Positions 21,697-30,681 of a DNA stretch of 64,000 bases are shown here, piece after piece (position 1 is the first letter of the stretch; the number at the start of each line of letters is the position of its first letter). The notes under the pieces are model-generated. The model was not told the origin of the DNA. It did no database searches and saw only the letters and a program-made list of their open reading frames with translations. Position numbers and translations under genes: made by a program. The DNA comes from Rosistilla carotiformis (GTDB lineage Bacteria; Planctomycetota; Planctomycetia; Pirellulales; Pirellulaceae): NCBI RefSeq assembly GCF_007753095.1, contig NZ_CP036348.1:4526001-4590000 (forward strand), written 5' to 3'.

Positions 21697-24480
21697 CTAC
21701 AACAATCCGCTGCGTTTACGGAGCAGCCATTCGACGCTCAACAGGCCGACGATGGTTAGAAACCACGGCCAGCTTTGCCACAACAAAGTCTCCGACTGGA
21801 CGACTCGACCGGAACTGAGCGGTTGCAACAGTTCGACGATCTGTCCCAGCTGCTCTTCTCGCAGGTACTGGCCCCCGCCGGCGGTCGCCATATCCAACAA
21901 CAACGCTTCGTTGCAGGCAACCTGATCGAGTTCCTTGTTTTGTGGCGCAGCAACCACAAACTGAGTCTTCGCTTCAAAAGCGGATTCGTTGAATCCACTC
22001 GCCCGGATCGTAACTTCATATTCCCCTGGATCCAACGCCGCGGTTTCGGCGGCATAGGTGCCCGGCAGGTTTTCCTCCGGCTGCAAGCTGACCGTGGCAA
22101 CGATCCGCCCTTCGCGCCAAAGGAGTGCATCGACGGTCGCATCGGAAACAAGGTTCCCATCGGGGCCCCGCAATTGCGCACGAACCGGAGCCGATTGGCC
22201 TGCCTGATACCGCGGCGGACCACTATCCAACGCAAGGTATTGATCGCTAACGGCAAACGGTCGCGGCATCACCCACCGAGCGACCTGGTTCCAGAACCGT
22301 TGGTGGATTTGATCGGCCACGCGATACCGCCACCGCCACGTTTCGTCGAAGGCGAAGTAGAGGACGCGGCCACCGCCAAAACTGCGACTGACGATCGCCG
22401 GAAAGACTTCCTTTCCAACAACCGCTTCGGCCAACACTTCCGCTCCCGGCGCCGCTTCGACCGATGCGATGCGATGCGGTGGAGAAAATTGTTCCCAGAA
22501 TTGTTCGTTCTCGCTCCCCGTTCCCTGCATGGCAAAGGCAGGCGTCTGGCTGCCGAGGTCGGTCAATTGCAAGCGGTCGGTTTTCTGAGGCGGTTCGCCC
22601 GAACTCCACGTGACCGGCAACAGCACGCCCAAGGTCTGCGGATCCAGTTGAGAAAGGGCCTTGTGGGCGCCGTCGATAAAGATCATTCCGCCCCCGCGTT
22701 GATCGACGAAGTCGCGCAGCCACGTCGTTTCGGTGGCGTTGAAGACATCCGACGAAACATCGCCGTAGATGATCAGGTCGAATTCGAACAACGCTTGCTT
22801 CGAAGTGGGGAAAGTCCCGTCGAGATCCCCCTTCGGCAATCGATGTTCACCGTTTTCGTTTTCGAGGATGACCGAGCGGATCTCCCAGCCGGAGTCACGT
22901 TCGAACAGGTTCTTCAAATAACGCGTTTCCCAACGGCTGCGGCTGTCGATCAACAGCACCTTTTGCCGCTGGGTGACCGCAGCAAACCGGATCGTTTGTG
23001 CGTTGTTGTTGACTTCCGTTTCGCCATCGGCCGGCACGATCTGAGCCGTCAGTTCCAACGGCATGCTGTGGTGTTCGATCTTGGCGTCGAATCGCTCCGC
23101 CGCCGATTCGACCAACGGTTCCACGGCCAAATCGAAATCAACCCGGCGTTGGGCGACATTTAACGACTTCAGTTCTTCCTGCCACACGACCGTTTCGCCA
23201 TCGCGGATTTGAACGACAAACGGCCGTCCTTCGGGCATCCGATCTTTGATGATCAAAGTACCACGCACGCGATCGGTTTTGTAAACCGTGTCGGGATACT
23301 CGGCGTTCAACATCACGAGGTCGGTCGGTTCGTTGCCGGTGCCAAAGCCAACCGTAAAGACGGCGTTGTGTTGCGACCGCGCGACACCCGCCAGCTGAGA
23401 CGGCGAGGGCCCCGTGTTGTGTTGACCGTCGGAAAACAGAACGGTCGCGGCCCCGATCGATTCCGTCGCACTGTCATCGCCGGTTGCCTCAGCGGTTTCT
23501 AAGATCAACCCGCTCGCCAGATCGGTCTCCATCGCCGAACGCAGATCGTCCCAAGATGTAGGAACTTCAACATCACCACGCGAACTCCAGATCGGCACTT
23601 CCCCCTGGCCGACCAATGCCGCCAGATCGACATGATGATGATCCTTCAGCCGCGCAACGAGGCCGTTTTCACAATCCAACAGCTGCGATTCGATCCGCCG
23701 AATCCGCATCGATTGATCGAACAATTGCAGGCCAGCGAGCGCGGCGTCTCCTTGTGATTGGATCCAATCTTCACAGTAGTCCGCAAACGCATCGCTGTAC
23801 GCTTCTTCAAAACCTTGCAAGCGATTGGCCGCTGCGATCAATTGATCGCGAACCTTGGCCGCTTGTTCGGTGTTTTCGATCGGATCTTTTTCGAGTGACT
23901 TCACTTTTTCCAAGACGTCCACGTCGAACGACTTTTGTAACGCAGCGTGGTCGGCGTCGGATCCTTCGCTGGCATAAGACGTCGCTGCGATGGACGTCGC
24001 GAGATTCGCGGTTTTGTCGGAGAATAGCGATCGGATGGAAGTTGCCCGTTCCTTCGTGATCGCGTCGTTGCCAAGGGCTGCGACCGTGTCGCGTCGCACC
24101 GTCGCGATGCGATTGGAAAGATCGTAGAGTGCGGTATCGAATTGGCCTTGCGGCAGCCAGCCCTGTTCGCGCGCGATCATCAACTTGCGTGGCAGCGGCA
24201 TCTGAGGATCCGATGCGGTCATGCTTTGCGATGTGTCGACCAACAATCGCACGCTCCCCAGCTGGCCGATCTCTTGGCGGTGATGCAGTACCGGACCGGT
24301 AAGACTGACGATCACCATCCAGATCGCCAACGCTCGCAAACAGGGCAACAGCCAACGCAATCGGCCCGGCAGATCGAAGCTCTCGCGACGGTAGTAGGCA
24401 AACGCCATCACCGCGCCGACGACGGCCAATATTAAACCAAGCCAAACGGGCAGATCGCCCACAAATCGTAAACTTGTCAT
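21697..24480 (-). CDS. Membrane protein with VWA and glutamine-amidotransferase-like domains
   Basis: A 927-residue protein. Two N-terminal membrane helices (about 10-28 and 45-65) are followed by a von Willebrand A domain with the MIDAS motif D-T-S-Q-S (VDTSQSMTASD) and a later SDGQHNTGP. A beta-sandwich comes next. A class I amidotransferase-like fold without an obvious catalytic Cys follows (VLLIDSRSRWETRYL, DLIIYGDVSSDVF, GGGMIFIDG), and there is a C-terminal membrane helix near 905-925. The start overlaps the upstream gene stop by 4 bp (ATGA). The domain layout is typical of the second VWA gene of planctomycete MoxR operons. No enzymatic activity is expected; metal-dependent protein binding is the usual VWA role. 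Confidence 0.9.
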   Translation of the reverse strand: MTSLRFVGDLPVWLGLILAVVGAVMAFAYYRRESFDLPGRLRWLLPCLRALAIWMVIVSLTGPVLHHRQEIGQLGSVRLLVDTSQSMTASDPQMPLPRKLMIAREQGWLPQGQFDTALYDLSNRIATVRRDTVAALGNDAITKERATSIRSLFSDKTANLATSIAATSYASEGSDADHAALQKSFDVDVLEKVKSLEKDPIENTEQAAKVRDQLIAAANRLQGFEEAYSDAFADYCEDWIQSQGDAALAGLQLFDQSMRIRRIESQLLDCENGLVARLKDHHHVDLAALVGQGEVPIWSSRGDVEVPTSWDDLRSAMETDLASGLILETAEATGDDSATESIGAATVLFSDGQHNTGPSPSQLAGVARSQHNAVFTVGFGTGNEPTDLVMLNAEYPDTVYKTDRVRGTLIIKDRMPEGRPFVVQIRDGETVVWQEELKSLNVAQRRVDFDLAVEPLVESAAERFDAKIEHHSMPLELTAQIVPADGETEVNNNAQTIRFAAVTQRQKVLLIDSRSRWETRYLKNLFERDSGWEIRSVILENENGEHRLPKGDLDGTFPTSKQALFEFDLIIYGDVSSDVFNATETTWLRDFVDQRGGGMIFIDGAHKALSQLDPQTLGVLLPVTWSSGEPPQKTDRLQLTDLGSQTPAFAMQGTGSENEQFWEQFSPPHRIASVEAAPGAEVLAEAVVGKEVFPAIVSRSFGGGRVLYFAFDETWRWRYRVADQIHQRFWNQVARWVMPRPFAVSDQYLALDSGPPRYQAGQSAPVRAQLRGPDGNLVSDATVDALLWREGRIVATVSLQPEENLPGTYAAETAALDPGEYEVTIRASGFNESAFEAKTQFVVAAPQNKELDQVACNEALLLDMATAGGGQYLREEQLGQIVELLQPLSSGRVVQSETLLWQSWPWFLTIVGLLSVEWLLRKRSGLL

Positions 24481-26699
24481 CCGCGAACTCTTGAAAACCG
24501 TTGTTGGAAAAAGAGTTCTACAAACAGTAGCCCTAACAATCCCAGCAGCGCCCAACGCCAGACTTCACGTCCGTGGCGGCGGCTGGCATCCAATGCGACG
24601 TACGCATCGCCATCGGCGACGACTTCAGCCCCCAACGCGTCAGCAAGTTCCTGCAACCGTTCGTCATCGATCGACGTGAGGTTCGATTCGCTGCGATCGG
24701 TTTCGACGGCAAAGTGGCGTGGCGCGGCGTCGGGCTGCGTTAACGTGTAGACGCCGGGCTGCGTCGTGCCGGGATAACGGATCACCGAACGATGCTCTTC
24801 GACCACCGGACGCAGCGACCGCTGCTTATTGCCGGGCAAAGAGAGGACTTGCGTCGTATCGGCAGCCGACGATTCATACAACGCAACCAAGGTTTCTCCC
24901 GCAGCGAGGTTCGACGCGGGGACGCCTCGCGTGGCGATCGAAGTGACCAATTGTTGGATCAGCGGCAGGTAGACGGGCCGCAATGGAAGGTTGGTCCAAT
25001 CGGCATCGGCCGTGGTCGCACAAGCCAAGACATATCCCTTGCCGACCGGCTTTTCGACGAACAACGGGTCGCCGCTGTCCAACCGAATCAAGACCGATGC
25101 CAACGGATCGTCTTTCGCGTTTGCCGATTTAGCTTTGTTCGATACCGCTTGGATGCGATTGGCCGACGTGTCGGTCGGTTTGCCCAACACATACCACTGG
25201 GCGATGTCGGCTTGCGCCAGTTCGTCGCTGCCCGATTTGCCGCTGTTAAAAATTTGCAACGCGGGGTGATCGAAGTATTGGGCGACGATCCGCGCTCCCG
25301 CATCGCTTTTGTCGACTCCCCCACCGATCCCTTCGATCGGCAACGGGAACAGGCCGCGCTGTTCGTAGAACGTGCGGTTGTACCAATCGACGTTCACGTT
25401 GTTGCCGGCAAAGACGATCAAACCGCCTCCACGTTGGACAAATTCTTGCAGCTTGGACAAGCGTCCGTCGTCGACTTTGGCAACGTTGGCCATGATTACC
25501 ACGCGTGCCCAACGCAACGTGTCGTCATCGACTTCGTTGACGCTGACGATCTTCGTTTCGACAAGATCGGCCAACTGCATCCGCCCCAACGAAAACGGGG
25601 TCAGCGCGACCGACAGGAAGTCGGTTTCCCCACGCATCGGTTCGCGGCTGGGAGCGCCGTCGATCATCAAGACTTCGATGCTGTCGATCACATCGACGAC
25701 CGCGACGTATTGGTTGTCGGTCTTCAGATCGTCCCCCGCGTCGACATCGAACCTCAAGACGTGCGAGCCGGGCTTTTCAAATTTGTGGACGAACAGCGCT
25801 TGGGCCGTCGCATCGCCAGCGACTGCCAATTCCGTAACCCCAACCAAACGATCGTCGACCGCAAATTGAAGTCGGGCTTCAGGAACATCCAGCGAGCCGT
25901 AGTTCTTGATCCGCACGCGGACCTTGAGCTGTTGTCCGACGCCCAGGGCCGTGGTGGAGAGTTCGACGTCGTCGATTGCCAGGTTATCGGTCCGGTCGCC
26001 ACGACGTGGGATCAACGTGATCGATGGCGGAACAGCTTGCCCGGCGATTTGCTCGCGGAACTTGGCGATCTGCGAATCGGTCAACGCATCGACGTCGGCC
26101 TGCTGGAAGTCGCTGATCAAAATCAAATTGCGTCGAGAACTGGCCATCCCGGAAACCAGCGACGCGCCGAGTTCCAATGTTTGCGACAGCGACGTCGCCC
26201 CGCGGCCGGTATCGAGGAAGCTCAGTTGGTCGGTGATCGCTTTGGTATCAAAAACCGGCGTGTCGAACAGCGGTGCCGGGACGCCGCCGGTCACAATCAA
26301 AGAGGTGTCCGACCCTTTACCGATGCTGTCGACAATCCGCTGGGTATCGTTGGTCGCTTCGGCGATACGGGTTCCCGATTCCCCCATCGCATCCATCGAA
26401 TAGCTGTTATCCAACAGGATCACCGTTGACGCGGGAGCATCGCCTGGCAACGATTGCCACTGCGTTAACACCGGGCGTGCCAAACAGAAAGCTAAAAGTG
26501 CCGGGATCGCACAACGAATCAGAAGCAACAACAACTGCTCCAACCGGATTCGCCGGCTGTTGCTGGCGACGACTGAATCCAACAGATGCATCGCGCCCCA
26601 ATCGAGCGTCTTGAATTTGCTGCGGTTGAGTAGATGGATGATCAGAGGGATCGCAAAGGCAGCGATTCCACCTAGCAGGGCGACGTTTAAAAAGCTCAT
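24477..26699 (-). CDS. BatA-type VWA membrane protein
   Basis: A 740-residue protein. It starts [19 protein letters not shown] and continues [21 protein letters not shown], the BatA N-terminal signature with the first membrane helix. A second helix is near 60-80. The VWA domain begins at [19 protein letters not shown] with MIDAS D-N-S-Y-S. A CARDB-like beta domain and an amidotransferase-like segment ([26 protein letters not shown]) follow, then a C-terminal membrane helix ([18 protein letters not shown]). I chose the ATG at 26699, which overlaps the DUF58 stop by 4 bp; the frame extends 71 codons further but only across the DUF58 coding end. Confidence 0.92.
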   Translation of the reverse strand: MSFLNVALLGGIAAFAIPLIIHLLNRSKFKTLDWGAMHLLDSVVASNSRRIRLEQLLLLLIRCAIPALLAFCLARPVLTQWQSLPGDAPASTVILLDNSYSMDAMGESGTRIAEATNDTQRIVDSIGKGSDTSLIVTGGVPAPLFDTPVFDTKAITDQLSFLDTGRGATSLSQTLELGASLVSGMASSRRNLILISDFQQADVDALTDSQIAKFREQIAGQAVPPSITLIPRRGDRTDNLAIDDVELSTTALGVGQQLKVRVRIKNYGSLDVPEARLQFAVDDRLVGVTELAVAGDATAQALFVHKFEKPGSHVLRFDVDAGDDLKTDNQYVAVVDVIDSIEVLMIDGAPSREPMRGETDFLSVALTPFSLGRMQLADLVETKIVSVNEVDDDTLRWARVVIMANVAKVDDGRLSKLQEFVQRGGGLIVFAGNNVNVDWYNRTFYEQRGLFPLPIEGIGGGVDKSDAGARIVAQYFDHPALQIFNSGKSGSDELAQADIAQWYVLGKPTDTSANRIQAVSNKAKSANAKDDPLASVLIRLDSGDPLFVEKPVGKGYVLACATTADADWTNLPLRPVYLPLIQQLVTSIATRGVPASNLAAGETLVALYESSAADTTQVLSLPGNKQRSLRPVVEEHRSVIRYPGTTQPGVYTLTQPDAAPRHFAVETDRSESNLTSIDDERLQELADALGAEVVADGDAYVALDASRRHGREVWRWALLGLLGLLFVELFFQQRFSRVRG

Positions 26700-27601
26700 C
26701 GCAGCCGCCTCCTTGTCGCCAGATACGATGCCAACGCTTCGGCGTACGGTTGATCGGTAACGACGGGGACCAAGTCGATACGATTGCGATGGCAGCCGGC
26801 GGTTAAGGCTTCGCGAAACGTCTCCAAATTTTTCAAATAAGCCTTCCGCAGATGCGCCGGATCGATCAGCCGGCGATGGGATTTCTGTTCCAGCGATTGA
26901 AACTGAGTCCACTGTCGGAAGGGAAAATCCAATTCGTCGGGATCCCAGATTTGGAAGATCACGATCTCGTGCTTGGCGTGTCGAAAATGAGCCAACGCCT
27001 TCATCAGTTCGTCGATATTGCCGAACAGATCGGAGATGATCACCAGCAGCCCGCGCCGCGGAATCTTGGGGACCAGTTGATGGAACACGCTGGCCAGTTC
27101 GGTTTCGTGTTCCGCTTTCAGGCCACTCAATTCGTTAACAATCGCTGTCAGATGCGTCGGCTTGGAGCGTGGCGGGATGATCCGTCGGACCGCGTCGTCA
27201 AAATGGATCAGCCCCACAGCATCCTGTTGAGCGAGCATCAGGTGCCCAAGGCAAGCGGCGAGCCGAACGGCGTAGTCGTGTTTGCTGACGCCGCCGGAAC
27301 GGGAACCGCAGTATCCCATCGATCCGCTTTTATCGAGCAGGATGTTGCAGCGAAGGTTCGTCTCCTCCTCGTACTCCCGGATGTACAAGCGATCGGTTTT
27401 GCCAAACAGCTTCCAATCGATCGTGCGGATCTCGTCGCCATGGACGTATTGGCGGTGCTCTTTGAATTCGACGCTGAAGCCTTTGTGAGGCGATTTGTGC
27501 AAGCCATTGCAAAAGCCCTCCATCACCTGCCGCGCCAGTAGCTGCAGGTTGGTCGTCTTCGCAAGGTCTTGCGGCGTCAGAAAATCGGTGAGCTTGGTGA
27601 T
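26696..27601 (-). CDS. DUF58-domain protein, apparent non-canonical ATC start
   Basis: DUF58 family partner of MoxR ATPases. The core reads [38 protein letters not shown] and then a degenerate VWA-like D-K-S-G-S-M-G. The first usual start codons (GTG 27526, ATG 27523) would remove the conserved lead-in helix. In frame upstream the sequence reads [20 protein letters not shown] then LARQV. These are residues that DUF58 proteins normally have, so the true start is probably the ATC at 27601-27599, with AGGA about 10 bases before it and a TAG just upstream at 27616-27614. A CTG at 27580 is another option. The gene lies 16 bp after the moxR stop, so it may be coupled to it. Confidence 0.85.
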   Translation of the reverse strand: MTKLTDFLTPQDLAKTTNLQLLARQVMEGFCNGLHKSPHKGFSVEFKEHRQYVHGDEIRTIDWKLFGKTDRLYIREYEEETNLRCNILLDKSGSMGYCGSRSGGVSKHDYAVRLAACLGHLMLAQQDAVGLIHFDDAVRRIIPPRSKPTHLTAIVNELSGLKAEHETELASVFHQLVPKIPRRGLLVIISDLFGNIDELMKALAHFRHAKHEIVIFQIWDPDELDFPFRQWTQFQSLEQKSHRRLIDPAHLRKAYLKNLETFREALTAGCHRNRIDLVPVVTDQPYAEALASYLATRRRLR

Positions 27602-27617
27602 GGCAGGAGGATCCTAA

Positions 27618-28628
27618 TTACAGCAACTGGGCTTTGGGACGAGGGACGTCGGCCAACAAGCGTTTGACGATATCGGCGACGCTGATCCCTTCGGCTTCGG
27701 CGTTAAACGTCGGCACGATCCGATGCCGCAACACGGGCAGGGCGAGCGCTTCGATATCGTCCAGCGTGACGTGATGCCGGCCGTGTAGCAAAGCTCGCGC
27801 CTTGGATGCGAGCACCAATTGCTGACACGCACGCGGACCGGGGCCCCAATCGACCAATTGACGCACCCACGGCAAACAGCTCTCTTCGCGAGGCCGCACG
27901 CTACGGACGATGTCCAAGACAAAATTGCGAACGTGTTCGGGCAACGGCACCATCCGCACGGTTTGCTGGAAGGCGATGATCTCGTCGCCGGTGACGACCG
28001 GTTCAACCTTGCTGTCGAATTTGCCTGTAGTGCGGTCGATGATCATCGCTTCTTGATCGCGGGTCGGGTATTCGACATTGACCAAGAAAAGGAAGCGGTC
28101 GCGCTGGGCTTCGGGCAGCGGATAGGTACCCTCTTGTTCGATCGGGTTTTGCGTCGCCAGAACGAAGAACGGTTCTTGCAGCTTGTAGGTCGTCCCGCCA
28201 ACGGTGACTTCGTGCTCCTGCATCGCTTCGAGCAACGCCGCTTGGGTCTTCGGTGGCGTGCGGTTGATCTCATCGGCCAACAGCATCTGCGTGAAGATGG
28301 GCCCTTTGTCGAAGACCAGTTCGCGATGGCCGGCATCCGATTCTTGGATGATGTCGGTGCCGGTGATATCGGCGGGCATCAGGTCGGGCGTGAACTGGAT
28401 GCGATGAAACGCCAGGTGCATCGCGTCGGCCAACGAACGGACCATCAAGGTCTTGGCGAGGCCCGGCACCCCTTCCAACAAACAGTGACCACGGGCAAGG
28501 ATCGCGATCAAAATTTGTTCGACCACGGTGTCCTGTCCGACGACGACTCGGCCGACTTGGTCGCGGATCTTTTGACAGGCTTCGACAAGTTGTTCGGCGC
28601 GTTCTGGATCTGAAAAGGTTTCCGACAC
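27618..28628 (-). CDS. moxR: MoxR-family AAA+ ATPase
   Basis: A 336-residue AAA+ ATPase of the MoxR family, which act as chaperones that activate or assemble partner proteins and are usually paired with VWA proteins. Walker A is [14 protein letters not shown], Walker [24 protein letters not shown] (landmarks), and [18 protein letters not shown] contains sensor 1. The C-terminal lid domain includes [10 protein letters not shown]. The start is GTG with GAGGAA about 10 bases upstream. It is the first gene of a tight five-gene operon and lies downstream of a roughly 400-bp non-coding region, which must hold the promoter. Confidence 0.95.
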   Translation of the reverse strand: MSETFSDPERAEQLVEACQKIRDQVGRVVVGQDTVVEQILIAILARGHCLLEGVPGLAKTLMVRSLADAMHLAFHRIQFTPDLMPADITGTDIIQESDAGHRELVFDKGPIFTQMLLADEINRTPPKTQAALLEAMQEHEVTVGGTTYKLQEPFFVLATQNPIEQEGTYPLPEAQRDRFLFLVNVEYPTRDQEAMIIDRTTGKFDSKVEPVVTGDEIIAFQQTVRMVPLPEHVRNFVLDIVRSVRPREESCLPWVRQLVDWGPGPRACQQLVLASKARALLHGRHHVTLDDIEALALPVLRHRIVPTFNAEAEGISVADIVKRLLADVPRPKAQLL

Positions 28629-29029
28629 GATAGACGGTTCCTCGGGCTAGGCGTGCGACGGTGGTTCCCTACCAAGGGTGGCATCCGGCTTCGATGCTTC
28701 CTCGCCGCGGCGTGGACAAAACACCACGCCCGCGGCCCCGTGGGGCTTGCTGGGGCATCCTGAACAACATAAACGAGCGGGCCTCGCGATGCACGTTACA
28801 AGCCGCGGGGCACGCCGATTTTCGAGGAATTCTTGCCCCGTAGCGTACGATAGGGCGGTGTTGGCAATCGCTAATGGCGTTGGAGGTCGCGTGGCAGCTA
28901 GCACGCCAAGAATCTTCCGATCGGGCAACTCAGGCAGCAACAAGCCATTGCGGTACGTTATACTCGCTTTTCCATTGCCGCACGCGGCAACATGCCTGAT
29001 CAAACTTCGCAACCTAGGATCGTTCATCG
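28629..29029. other. Divergent intergenic region, moxR operon / PQQ-propeller gene
   Basis: About 400 bases between divergently transcribed units. On the plus strand TATACT at 28959-28964 is a good -10 box candidate for the propeller gene, but the -35 position is poor. There are GC-rich short inverted repeats around 28690-28760. No protein-like frame or RNA gene was recognised. Confidence 0.4.
28959..28964 (+). promoter_or_regulatory. Possible -10 box for the PQQ-propeller gene
   Basis: TATACT matches five of six bases of the sigma-70 -10 consensus and lies about 66 bp before the ATG. No matching -35 hexamer is present at 16-18 bp, so this is a weak call. Confidence 0.3.
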
Positions 29030-30301
29030 ATGAAAAAAATCGTCTGGTCAATTGTTACCGTGTTTGTGGTCGCAAGCAGTGTTGTTGCCGAGGATTGGCC
29101 GCAGTGGCGCGGACAAGCACGCGACGGCAAGAGTTCCGAAACCGGCCTGTTTGGGAACTGGGGTTCCGATGGGCCGCCTGCCGGTTGGACGGCTGAAGGA
29201 CTGGGAGAAGGCTATGCCAGCGTTTCGGTTGTCGACGGAACGATCTATTCCACCGGTAACTTCGAAGACGGACAGGCGGTTGTTGCGATCGACGCTGCCA
29301 GCGGCAAGCGGTTGTGGAAACAAAGCGTTACCAAAACGCAGCCCAAGCATGGTTATGAGGGGAGCCGTTCGACACCGTCGGTCGACGGAGACCGCTTATA
29401 CATCGTCAGCAGCGACGGCGCGATCGTCTGCCTGAACCGTGGCGATGGGTCGATCCGTTGGCAACGCGAATTCAGCGACTGGAAAGGCAAGATGATGAGC
29501 GGCTGGGGATTCAGCGAATCGCCATTGATCGACGGCGACCGCGTCCTCTGCACTCCCGGCGGACCACAGGGTCTTGTCGTGGCGTTGAACAAAAACAGTG
29601 GTGACGAAATCTGGGCTTCCCAGCTGGAGGCTGGCGACGACGATTCCTTGAAAAATGGGGCCGGATACTCGTCGATCATGATCAGCCAAGGTGGCGGAGT
29701 GAAACAATACGTTCAATTGGTCGGTCGAGGATTGGTCGGAATTCGTGCCAGCGACGGAAAACAACTGTGGCTCTATTCGCGTGTCGGCAACAAGACCGCC
29801 AACATCCCGACGCCGTTGATCGATGGCGATTACGTTTTCACCAGCACCGGATACGGAACCGGTTCGGCCCTTTTGAAGTTAACCGCCGATGGATCTGGTG
29901 GCGCGAAGGCCGAGGAGGTTTATTGGTTGGAAGCCAATGAACTGCAGAACAAACATGGCGGGATGATTTTGGTCGATGGCTACATTTATTGCGGCACCGG
30001 AAATGGCAACGGCTTGCCAATCTGCGTCAACATGAAGACGGGCGAAAACGCATGGGGACCCGAACGTGGCGAAGGCAAAGGAGAAACGAGCCTTGTCTAC
30101 GCCGATGGTCACTTGGTGATGCGACGCGATGACGGGACGGTGATCTTGGTGCGTGCGAATCCTAAAAAGATGGATGTCGTTTCATCGTTCAAACCCGAGT
30201 TCCAACAGGGCAAGAGCTGGGCGCATCCGGTGATCAGTGGTGGCCGGTTGTACTTGCGAGAGCAAGACAAGCTGATGAGCTTTGACGTTAGCAAACCCTA
30301 G
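29030..30301 (+). CDS. Secreted PQQ-like beta-propeller protein
   Basis: A 423-residue exported protein with signal peptide MKKIVWSIVTVFVVASSVVA and cleavage before EDWPQWRG. The mature start DWPQWRGxxRDGxS is a very common planctomycete leader for PQQ-like propellers. Repeated blades read G-x-L/I-Y with nearby Ala-Ser-Asp-Gly-Lys-x-L-W patterns (AIDAASGKRLWKQ, CLNRGDGSIRWQ, ASDGKQLWLY), typical of a BamB/PQQ-type propeller. It has no dehydrogenase signature, so it is more likely a binding or scaffold protein than an enzyme. AGGA lies about 12 bases upstream of the ATG. A short hairpin with TCTTTT follows the stop. Confidence 0.88.
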   Translation: MKKIVWSIVTVFVVASSVVAEDWPQWRGQARDGKSSETGLFGNWGSDGPPAGWTAEGLGEGYASVSVVDGTIYSTGNFEDGQAVVAIDAASGKRLWKQSVTKTQPKHGYEGSRSTPSVDGDRLYIVSSDGAIVCLNRGDGSIRWQREFSDWKGKMMSGWGFSESPLIDGDRVLCTPGGPQGLVVALNKNSGDEIWASQLEAGDDDSLKNGAGYSSIMISQGGGVKQYVQLVGRGLVGIRASDGKQLWLYSRVGNKTANIPTPLIDGDYVFTSTGYGTGSALLKLTADGSGGAKAEEVYWLEANELQNKHGGMILVDGYIYCGTGNGNGLPICVNMKTGENAWGPERGEGKGETSLVYADGHLVMRRDDGTVILVRANPKKMDVVSSFKPEFQQGKSWAHPVISGGRLYLREQDKLMSFDVSKP

Positions 30302-30681
30302 TTCGAACGGCTTGTTCGGTCTTTTAGAAGCTGGAAAACGTAGCGGCTCGGAATCGCTTGCGTGTGAGCGCGCGGTCACTTGGTGAAACCAACCCTTCGC
30401 CGATCGCGCCGACGGCCCGGTGCGGCGCCGAGTCGCCAAACGTGGAAGCGAAGCTCGTACGGAAACGATCGAAACAACGCGTTTTGACAGGTTCGACACG
30501 CTTCGCTGGAACGCTTTGCAGCTCAGGAACGGGTTTATCGACCCAAGGGAATGGTGCCCGGCGATTTGCGACAAACGAGAGCGATTCCACGCGCAGACGC
30601 TCATCTGCACGAGTGCCTTCAAAAATCGGATAGAATAGCGGCCGCAATTTCTGTAGAGCGTTCCTAAGCGAAGGTTGGATT
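30302..30681. other. Intergenic region before the FG-GAP/hydrolase gene
   Basis: This 380-base region begins with the weak terminator noted separately and contains several short inverted repeats (for example TTGGTgaaACCAA near 30380-30392). A TAGAAT hexamer at about 30631 could be a -10 box for the downstream gene, without a clear -35. The open frames are compositionally random. Confidence 0.4.
30304..30325 (+). terminator. Weak terminator after the PQQ-propeller gene
   Basis: CGAAC and GTTCG form a 5-bp stem with a GGCTT loop, followed by GTCTTTT. It lies directly after the stop codon. The stem is short, so the call is weak. Confidence 0.35.

Noticed and set aside
24792-26429. A 545-codon plus-strand frame opposite the BatA-type gene
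   Set aside because: Shadow of the VWA gene: rich in Arg/Gln/Asp, no domain, no ribosome site.
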